Shown here: in pieces, positions 23,904 to 28,934 of the stretch
Position numbering within the stretch: position 1 is the first letter of the stretch
How the letters are laid out: each line of letters opens with the position of its first letter
Source of the DNA: Bacteroidales bacterium UBA5206
GTDB taxonomy: Bacteria > Bacteroidota > Bacteroidia > Bacteroidales > Tenuifilaceae
Length of the DNA: 28,934 nt
Reading direction: 5' to 3'
Assembly: GCA_002412705.1 (NCBI GenBank)
Contig: DHVO01000119.1
Location: forward strand, 1 to 28,934
The notes under the pieces: model-generated
What the model was told of the DNA's origin: nothing
What the model saw: only the letters and a program-made list of their open reading frames with translations
Databases searched by the model: none
Position numbers and translations under genes: made by a program

Positions 23904-24378
23904 CACACCCAAAAAATTTGACTTTAAAAAGGCGCTAGGCAGGGCGCAAGCTCTTTGTAGCCGACAGGAGAAAAGTCCAGGCGACATACGTACCAAGCTA
24001 CAAAGTTGGGGTGCCGAGCCAAGCGATATCAGCAAAATAATTGAAAGCCTTACTACCGATGGATTTTTGAACGAGGAGCGATTTGCGCGCAGCTATGCCA
24101 ACGATAAGGCTCGCTTTAATCGCTGGGGTCCTGTAAAGATTAGGATGATGCTAGCCGCCAAGGGCATTAGTAACGATGTAATAAACGAAACGCTGGAGGG
24201 CATTACCGATAGCTTTTCTACCGAGCAGCTTCAACATCTTATCGCACAAAAAGCCAAAACCACAAAGCACAACACCGTAATGGAGCTCAAGATGAAACTG
24301 GTTCGCTTTGTGGTTTCAAGAGGATACAACACCTCCACTGCATTTAAAGAGGTGGATAAATTCCTTAGTTCCAAGTAA
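23893..24378 (+). CDS. recX: Regulatory protein RecX
   Basis: A 161-residue all-helical protein with the tandem three-helix repeats of RecX: KALGRAQALCSRQEKSPGDIRTKLQSWG, then IIESLTTDGFLNEERFARSYANDKARFNRWGPVKIRMMLAAKGIS (the F-L-N-E-x-R-F-A hallmark), then a third repeat ending RFVVSRGYNTSTAF. RecX binds RecA filaments and damps recombination. The start ATG at 23893 lies inside the last codons of prmC. The stop at 24376-24378 overlaps by 14 bp the end of the convergent gene at 24365. There is no recA nearby, as is common in Bacteroidota. Confidence 0.93.
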   Translation: MESSTPKKFDFKKALGRAQALCSRQEKSPGDIRTKLQSWGAEPSDISKIIESLTTDGFLNEERFARSYANDKARFNRWGPVKIRMMLAAKGISNDVINETLEGITDSFSTEQLQHLIAQKAKTTKHNTVMELKMKLVRFVVSRGYNTSTAFKEVDKFLSSK

Positions 24379-24919
24379 TTTTATACTCTGTTACCCCTTG
24401 GTTTTTGGTGAGCGACTTAACTATATCAACCTTAACGTCTTTACAGCCCGATATCTCTAAAGCGCGCTCCATCCATCCAGCAATTCGGTACTCAATTACA
24501 TCGTGGGGCTGAGCAAACTTGGTGATTACTACGCTTACCGACTTGTCGGTTCTATTGGCCGTAGTAATCTCTGAGGGCTGATAGTAAGCGGCAAAAATTC
24601 GGCTTGTACGCTCTATTATATGACCAGGCGAGCTAAGCTTTACGTAAACCTTGTATATACCAGTTAGCGCAACATCGGCACTGTAGCGACCGCTAAGCCA
24701 TGCCCCTTTTTTTGAATCATTATAGAACATATCGCCCAAAGCCTTTGTTGGCACAATGGCGCCATCGTGAATGGGGTACCAGTCGGGAGTAGAAACGCCC
24801 GTTAGAAAAATTCTACGCGACTTATCGGGCAGCGAGTTTAACCATAGAGTGTACTTCTCGGGGAAGTTCGTTTTAACAAAGTCGCAAATGGACTTAACGG
24901 CTGTTCCTTTTACCTCCAT
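24365..24919 (-). CDS. Small soluble protein, possibly V4R/TIGR02265-like, function unknown
   Basis: A 184-residue protein with no signal peptide or membrane helix. The layout (a helical start about IPDKSRRIFLTG, a region with DWYPIHDGAIVPTKALGDMF, then RIFAAYYQPSEI and the C-terminal IEYRIAGWMERALEISGC with EYKITW) recalls small ligand-binding domains of the V4R and TIGR02265 (DUF2378) type, in which a helix like GWMERALEISG is followed by a final pair of strands. This is a weak, pattern-based inference. No effector domain is attached. It converges on recX with a 14-bp overlap, and the 336-bp gap upstream separates it from the divergent 604-residue gene. Confidence 0.65.
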   Translation of the reverse strand: MEVKGTAVKSICDFVKTNFPEKYTLWLNSLPDKSRRIFLTGVSTPDWYPIHDGAIVPTKALGDMFYNDSKKGAWLSGRYSADVALTGIYKVYVKLSSPGHIIERTSRIFAAYYQPSEITTANRTDKSVSVVITKFAQPHDVIEYRIAGWMERALEISGCKDVKVDIVKSLTKNQGVTEYKITWN

Positions 24920-25255
24920 ACATCATAATATTTTTGTGTTTCACATAATCCCAAATCAAAATCCTTACTGAAATTACAACCATTAGCGATGCCCACAAAT
25001 AGCAGTTGTAAACTTTTACATTGAACGGTTGTTTTATTACACTAATAATTGATATAAAGGCTTTAACAGCATAACAAAAGCTAAAACAGCGCTCATTTGT
25101 CCTGTTTAACGCTATTAGTAAAAATAAAAGAGTACCTTGCCACCTGATTTTATGCGGCAAAAGACCTGACAGGATAATTCTTACAACAGGTACACACCTG
25201 ATAAACAAACCCTTCAGACATTTAAGCCCAAATTCATTTTTAAACGAACGATTGA
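24920..25255. other. 336-bp gene-free region between divergent genes
   Basis: The largest gene-free gap in the window. It is AT-rich in its first two-thirds. An open frame on the minus strand crosses it (24894-25280), but it overlaps both neighbours and its peptide has no recognisable features, so I treat it as non-coding. It holds the ACCTGA repeats listed separately. No perfect TAnnTTTG box precedes the 25256 gene. Confidence 0.6.
25142..25201 (+). repeat. Three phased ACCTGA repeats with two nested palindromes
   Basis: ACCTGA occurs at 25142-25147, 25164-25169 and 25196-25201, with starts 22 and 32 bp apart (two and three helical turns). The second is part of the palindrome CCTG-A-CAGG (25165-25173), the third of CAGGT-ACAC-ACCTG (25187-25200). 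They end 55 bp before the ATG at 25256 and look like a multi-site operator. Confidence 0.5.
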
Positions 25256-27070
25256 ATGAGCGTTTTACAACTTCACACATTTCACATACCCGTAATGGGT
25301 ATAGGCTACACCATGGATAGCCCTGTAAAGGTTGCCCACCTAGGGATAACCTCTGTTGTGTCGTTACTTGACGACATGCTAATGGAGAAGCTGAGAGAAT
25401 TCCATAGTAAGCAAATGGGAATCTCTTTTCAAAGCATTAGCAACAAAGTTGAGGACTTTAGAGCCGAGCGTATTACAGCCTTTTTAAACCTAATGGATAG
25501 CATGGTTAAAGAAAAGGTTGACGAGATGAAGAGCGCAATTGCTACTAAAAAAGAGGAGTTAGATAAGTACTTTGATATGCTTCCTGATGCATCGGCAATA
25601 AAGCAGAGGTTTAACGAACTTAAGCAGCACGCTACGCTAAAGGAGCTTAAGCAATGGTTGCAGAGCAATATTCACCCTGGCGATATTGATGTTAATATCA
25701 TGACCAAAATCGACAAGGAGAACTACAACAGCAATAACGAGAAGCTTCCCATTGAGTACAACGATGCACATGCAGCCATAAGAGGCTTTGCTAAAAGTAC
25801 GCTTGAGTCGGCGGTAGTACTATCGGCAGGCATGAGCCCAAAGCTATACAGCTACATAGAGAAGTGGGACGATTTTTACCCCAACGCCAAAGGCATCATC
25901 AAAAAAAGAGTAACCATTAAGGTAAGCGATTTTCGCTCGGCAATGGTTCAAGGGAAGTTCCTTGCCAATAAAGGCATCTGGGTATCGGAGTTTAGAGTTG
26001 AGTCGGGGCTAAACTGCGGTGGTCATGCTTTTGCAACACAAGGTAACCTACTGGGACCCATACTCGAGGAATTTAGGGCTAACCGCGAAGTGCTAACCAA
26101 TAGCATGTTCGAAGCCCTAACCAAAGCGCTAAAAAGTAAAGAAAGGGAGTGCCCTACATCGCCTCCTCAGCTAAAAATTACGGCACAGGGAGGCGTTGGT
26201 ACCGCAGAGGAACACCAGTTTCTGTTAAGCCATTACGGAATGGACTCCATTGGCTGGGGCTCGCCGTTCCTTCTTGTTCCCGAGGCGGTTAGCATTGACG
26301 ATGAAACCATAGATAGACTTGCGAAAGCGCAGGAAAAAGACCTGTTCCTTAGCAATATATCGCCCCTTGGAGTTCCCTTTAACAACCTGCGTGGCAACAC
26401 AAAGGACGATGAGAAGCAGCGCCTTATAGACCTTAACAAACCTGGAAGCCCATGCATTAAGCAGTACTGCATGCTTAATAGCGAATTTACAGAGAAGCCC
26501 ATTTGCACAGCATCGAGGCAGTTCCAACGAAATAAAATAGAGCAGCTAAAACAGCAGCTACCCCAAGGGGACTTGCTAAACAAGGAGATAGCGAAGGTTA
26601 CCGACAAATCGTGCATTTGCGTTGGACTTGGCACTGCTGCACTAAAAGCGTACGATCTGGATACTAAAGCCGAAGGCGCAGGCGTTTCCATTTGCCCTGG
26701 GCCAAATATGGCCTACTTTAACGAGAAGGTTTCCCTAAAACAGATGGTTGATCATATTTATGGTAGAACCAATATCATTAAACGGAAAGATAGGCCAAAC
26801 CTATTTATAAAGGAACTTGGGCTCTACCTAAATCATATTGCTGAAAAGGTTGAAAATGCAGATGAAACCGACACCAAGCAAATGGATTACATTGATAAGT
26901 TTATTGGCAACCTTACCGATGGGATTGAGTACTACAAGCAGCTCTTTAGCCAAAAGTTTAAGGAGTTAAACATCAACAAGGAGGATACCTTAATCGCTTT
27001 GCGCTCCATGGAAAAGCAACTGGAACAAACCGCTACAAGGTTTAGGGAAATGATGCTTCAGCCAGCATAA
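25256..27070 (+). CDS. Large uncharacterised Cys-rich protein with flavin-TIM-barrel-like motifs
   Basis: A 604-residue soluble protein I cannot place in a named family. The N-terminus (HIPVMGIGYTMDSPVKVAHLGITSVV) resembles the first strands of nitronate monooxygenase/FabK-type FMN barrels. Residues about 307-341 (LKITAQGGVGTAEEHQFLL, then DSIGWGSPFLL) resemble the phosphate-binding GG-x-G and G-[ST]-x-F-L strands that hold FMN. Between them lies a long helical insert (about 50-170). Conserved-looking cysteines appear in GLNCGGHAF (254), GSPCIKQYC (400, 405), KPICTASR (417), KSCICVGLG (453, 455) and SICPGPNMAYF (480), which could bind an iron-sulfur cluster. The C-terminal 100 residues are helical. 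A strong terminator follows. The flavoenzyme idea is inference; the gene itself is certain. Confidence 0.85.
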   Translation: MSVLQLHTFHIPVMGIGYTMDSPVKVAHLGITSVVSLLDDMLMEKLREFHSKQMGISFQSISNKVEDFRAERITAFLNLMDSMVKEKVDEMKSAIATKKEELDKYFDMLPDASAIKQRFNELKQHATLKELKQWLQSNIHPGDIDVNIMTKIDKENYNSNNEKLPIEYNDAHAAIRGFAKSTLESAVVLSAGMSPKLYSYIEKWDDFYPNAKGIIKKRVTIKVSDFRSAMVQGKFLANKGIWVSEFRVESGLNCGGHAFATQGNLLGPILEEFRANREVLTNSMFEALTKALKSKERECPTSPPQLKITAQGGVGTAEEHQFLLSHYGMDSIGWGSPFLLVPEAVSIDDETIDRLAKAQEKDLFLSNISPLGVPFNNLRGNTKDDEKQRLIDLNKPGSPCIKQYCMLNSEFTEKPICTASRQFQRNKIEQLKQQLPQGDLLNKEIAKVTDKSCICVGLGTAALKAYDLDTKAEGAGVSICPGPNMAYFNEKVSLKQMVDHIYGRTNIIKRKDRPNLFIKELGLYLNHIAEKVENADETDTKQMDYIDKFIGNLTDGIEYYKQLFSQKFKELNINKEDTLIALRSMEKQLEQTATRFREMMLQPA

Positions 27071-27090
27071 ACCAAAGAAGAATAATACAG

Positions 27091-27134
27091 AAACGCTCCG
27101 CAGCTGGAATACACTGCGGAGCGTTTTATTTTTT
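27091..27134 (+). terminator. Strong rho-independent terminator after the 604-residue gene
   Basis: A perfect 13-bp stem (AAACGCTCCGCAG at 27091-27103 with CTGCGGAGCGTTT at 27114-27126) around a 10-nt loop, followed by TATTTTTT. It starts 21 bp after the stop at 27070. Confidence 0.93.
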
Positions 27135-27211
27135 GTACCTTAAGTTACTCGCTTCGTATAGATTAAACAAAAAACGCTTTAGTACAACCCAACAGTTGCT
27201 GTGCAAAGGGC

Positions 27212-27961
27212 TTAATCAACTAGCCCAGCAACAGAGCTGCGCCAATCGCCACGAAACACACCACCGTGATAACAAACAACGGTATCTACATCAAGATGAA
27301 GTAATCGGCGTAGGGACTCCTTTGCTTGCTCCATGCTCAGGGTGTACTGCGGGTTAGCAATTGCCAATTGGCCACCTTCCACAACTAAAGCATCGCCAGC
27401 AATAAGTGTTTTGCAACTCTTTACGTAAAGTGAAATATGACCCGGCATATGGCCAGGCGTTTCAACGGTAACCACATCACCTAAAGCATCAACACAGTCA
27501 CCATCTGCTACTGCAACATCTACATCTACAGACTCAATAGACTCTAGCATTTGCTGAAAAGCGAGAGCCTGTGGCTTATCTGTATCGGGAATACTGCTAA
27601 ATATAGACTCGGCCTGCTGTAGGCGCAACGAGCGCTGCTTGCCCGACACATAATTGGCATCAGCGGCTGAGGTTACAACAGCAACCTGAGGGTAATTACG
27701 CTTTAGAGCGGCCAAGGAGCCCATATGGTCATAATCGTGGTGGGTTATCACCACTTTAGACAATTCACTCAAGGCAACGCCTGCCCTACTAGCCGCATCA
27801 ATCAAAAGTTCTAGCTGATTTGGGTAACAAGCATCAACAAGAATTACCTCGTTACCAGATATTATTGCTGTTGGATAAATAGCATGTTCGCTTCCCCCAA
27901 AGCTGAATGAGACCAGCAAGGGAAGTACGACTGATTTATTATGGTTTACAGCTAATCCCAT
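27212..27961 (-). CDS. MBL-fold metallo-hydrolase
   Basis: A 249-residue metallo-beta-lactamase-fold hydrolase. The metal site is VITHHDYDHMGSL (His74, Asp76, Asp78, His79, the H-x-D-x-D-H variant of H-x-H-x-D-H), followed by ETPGHMPGHISLYV with the next His, LIAGDALV with the bridging Asp and VVCYHGG with the last His. The substrate is unknown; thioesters, lactones and glutathione conjugates are all cleaved by relatives. Its ATG lies inside the last codons of the aminopeptidase gene upstream (10-bp overlap), so the two are co-transcribed and translation is probably coupled. It has no signal peptide. Confidence 0.9.
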   Translation of the reverse strand: MGLAVNHNKSVVLPLLVSFSFGGSEHAIYPTAIISGNEVILVDACYPNQLELLIDAASRAGVALSELSKVVITHHDYDHMGSLAALKRNYPQVAVVTSAADANYVSGKQRSLRLQQAESIFSSIPDTDKPQALAFQQMLESIESVDVDVAVADGDCVDALGDVVTVETPGHMPGHISLYVKSCKTLIAGDALVVEGGQLAIANPQYTLSMEQAKESLRRLLHLDVDTVVCYHGGVFRGDWRSSVAGLVD

Positions 27962-28716
27962 ATTCCGTTACAATCGGTTAGAATTACAGGTACACCATCG
28001 GTAACCAGAATGGAGTGCTCATGCTGAGCAACAAAGCCACCCTTATCGCCTACTAGTGTCCAGCCATCGGGTAGCGTATCGGCAAAAATGGATTGGGTTG
28101 AGATAAACGTCTCAATGGCCACCACAGAGTTTTTGCGGAACCGTCCTGTGTTGGACTTATCGTACCAATTGGGAATCTCCTCGGGCTCCTCATGTAAGCT
28201 ATGGCCAACGCCATGCCCCGTTAGGTTCCGAATAACCTTATATCCCCTACGCTTTGCCTCCGTCTCAATTAGCCTACCAATATCGGCTATGCGAACGCCT
28301 CCCTTAATGTTTTGTAGGGCTGCACGTAGAATTTCCTTTGATGCGTTAACCAACGGCAACAGATTCTGTGTATCGGCACCCAGAATGAATGAGCCGCCAT
28401 TATCGGACCAGTAGCCGTTAAGCTCTGCGGATACATCGATGTTCACCAAATCGCCCTCCTTAAGCACTGTGTGCTCTGAGGGTATGCCGTGCGCCATCTC
28501 GTGGTTTACGCTAATGCAGGTCCACCCCGGAAATCCGTAGGTTAGCTTTGGTGCCGATTTGGCTCCATACTGCGTTAGCAAAGCACCGCCAAACTCATCG
28601 AGCTCTTTGGTTGACATTCCCGGCTTAGCGTATTCCCGCATCTGCTTAAGCGTTTCGCCAACAATCTGGCTAATTTGCTGCATGCACCGCAGGTCTATAT
28701 CGTTGGTTATTGACAT
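27952..28716 (-). CDS. map: Type I methionine aminopeptidase
   Basis: A 254-residue metalloprotease that removes the initiator methionine from new proteins. The metal ligands are all present: Asp94 and Asp105 (NIDVSAELNGYWSDNGGSF), His168 (LTGHGVGHSLHEEPEE), Glu202 (VAIETF) and Glu233 (AQHEHSILV); the substrate-side His76 is in MAHGIP. The NGYWSDNGG stretch differs from the usual DGYHGDTS of main MetAPs and resembles the second, YflG-like subgroup, so this may be an accessory isoform. It is not next to secY or infA, where the main bacteroidal copy usually sits. It overlaps the MBL gene by 10 bp, and the ABC-F gene ends 56 bp upstream. Confidence 0.93.
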   Translation of the reverse strand: MSITNDIDLRCMQQISQIVGETLKQMREYAKPGMSTKELDEFGGALLTQYGAKSAPKLTYGFPGWTCISVNHEMAHGIPSEHTVLKEGDLVNIDVSAELNGYWSDNGGSFILGADTQNLLPLVNASKEILRAALQNIKGGVRIADIGRLIETEAKRRGYKVIRNLTGHGVGHSLHEEPEEIPNWYDKSNTGRFRKNSVVAIETFISTQSIFADTLPDGWTLVGDKGGFVAQHEHSILVTDGVPVILTDCNGIWD

Positions 28717-28735
28717 CTTGTTATTTTTTCATAGA

Positions 28736-28760
28736 AAACAGATTAAAGTGCTATCTGTTT
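28736..28760 (-). terminator. Possible weak terminator after the ABC-F gene
   Basis: AAACAGAT (28736-28743) pairs perfectly with ATCTGTTT (28753-28760) around a 9-nt loop. On the minus strand the stem is followed by only a short T-run (TTTTCT), so any termination is probably partial and read-through into map is likely. Confidence 0.35.
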
Positions 28761-28772
28761 AACGGGCAAGCG

Positions 28773-28934
28773 CTATTTATTACGCTCAAGCTCCCTAAGG
28801 TTCTCCATTTTTTTCTTCTCAAGGAAGTACTTTATACCCCCCAAGTGCTCCTTAACCTGCTTGTTTCCAAACTCGTAAACCTTATCAACCAAACCGTCAA
28901 GGAAATCACGGTCGTGCGATACCAGAATAAGCGT
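28773..28934 (-). CDS. ABC-F family ATPase, C-terminal end only (5' part outside window)
   Basis: The last 53 codons are visible. TLILVSHDRDFLDGLVDKVYEF is the H-loop (switch) region of the second ABC domain and is typical of ABC-F ribosome-associated ATPases, where it comes just before the C-terminus. It ends with a short charged helix (KYFLEKKKMENLRELERNK) and has no long coiled-coil C-terminal domain, unlike Uup. Such proteins act on stalled ribosomes or antibiotic-bound ribosomes; the subfamily cannot be set from this fragment. Confidence 0.85.
   Translation of the reverse strand, partial: TLILVSHDRDFLDGLVDKVYEFGNKQVKEHLGGIKYFLEKKKMENLRELERNK

Noticed and set aside
24379..24410. Terminator between recX and the convergent gene
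   Set aside because: The two genes overlap by 14 bp and no hairpin with a T-run is visible on either strand.
24894..25280. 128-codon open frame on the minus strand across the long intergenic gap
   Set aside because: It overlaps the starts of both flanking genes, its peptide is a mixture of basic and hydrophobic patches with no motif, and the DNA there looks regulatory.

Overview
The window comes from a Bacteroidota chromosome, most likely Bacteroidales-like, though the genus cannot be fixed from sequence alone. Lineage signs are Bacteroidota-type promoters (TAnnTTTG at -7, TTTG/TTG about 19-21 bp upstream), a ribosomal protein S16 with a long Ala/Glu-rich tail, a GLPGLI-family protein beside a TonB-receptor-like outer-membrane protein, and an endonuclease/exonuclease/phosphatase with the typical YNVENLFD start. 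It is mostly ordinary chromosome: dense, short operons on both strands, and no rRNA, tRNA, CRISPR array, insertion sequence or phage genes that I can see.

Layout. 1-410 (-): partial HD-domain hydrolase. 467-4364 (-): probable operon of a beta-helix-like lipoprotein, a secreted EEP nuclease/phosphatase and a cation/proton antiporter, driven from 4431-4461. 4491-6647 (+): amidohydrolase and GNAT acetyltransferase. 6657-8886 (-): response regulator and histidine kinase. 9058-12587 (+): divergent GLPGLI protein and outer-membrane beta-barrel protein, whose shared upstream region carries three TTAACC repeats and an activator-type promoter. 12591-12626: bidirectional terminator. 12647-13709 (-): rimM-rpsP. 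13829-15577 (-): Cys-rich ArsP/SO_0444-like permease and a Crp/Fnr regulator with a perfect FNR-type palindrome between them. 15781-19793 (+): dnaE and thioredoxin, ending at a strong terminator. 19855-19889: heptamer tandem repeat. 19975-21126 (+): LOG-family hydrolase and a small membrane protein. 21141-21854 (-): AT-rich HEPN-like orphan. 21911-22990 (-): ribD. 23028-24378 (+): prmC-recX. 24365-24919 (-): unknown protein. 25256-27070 (+): large uncharacterised Cys-rich protein with flavin-TIM-barrel-like motifs. 27212-28716 (-): MBL hydrolase and methionine aminopeptidase. 28773-28934 (-): C-terminus of an ABC-F ATPase.

Three regulatory arrangements can be read from the DNA. The kinase/regulator pair at 6657-8886 probably switches on the divergent GLPGLI/outer-membrane genes through TTAACC boxes. 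The Crp/Fnr protein at 14969-15577 has FNR-type recognition residues and probably activates the permease through TTGAT-CTAG-ATCAA placed at about -41.5. The 604-residue protein at 25256 follows a 336-bp gene-free stretch with helically phased ACCTGA repeats. The best candidates for undescribed biology are that 604-residue protein, the HEPN-like orphan with an ATG-TAG start region, and the two regulator/operator pairs.
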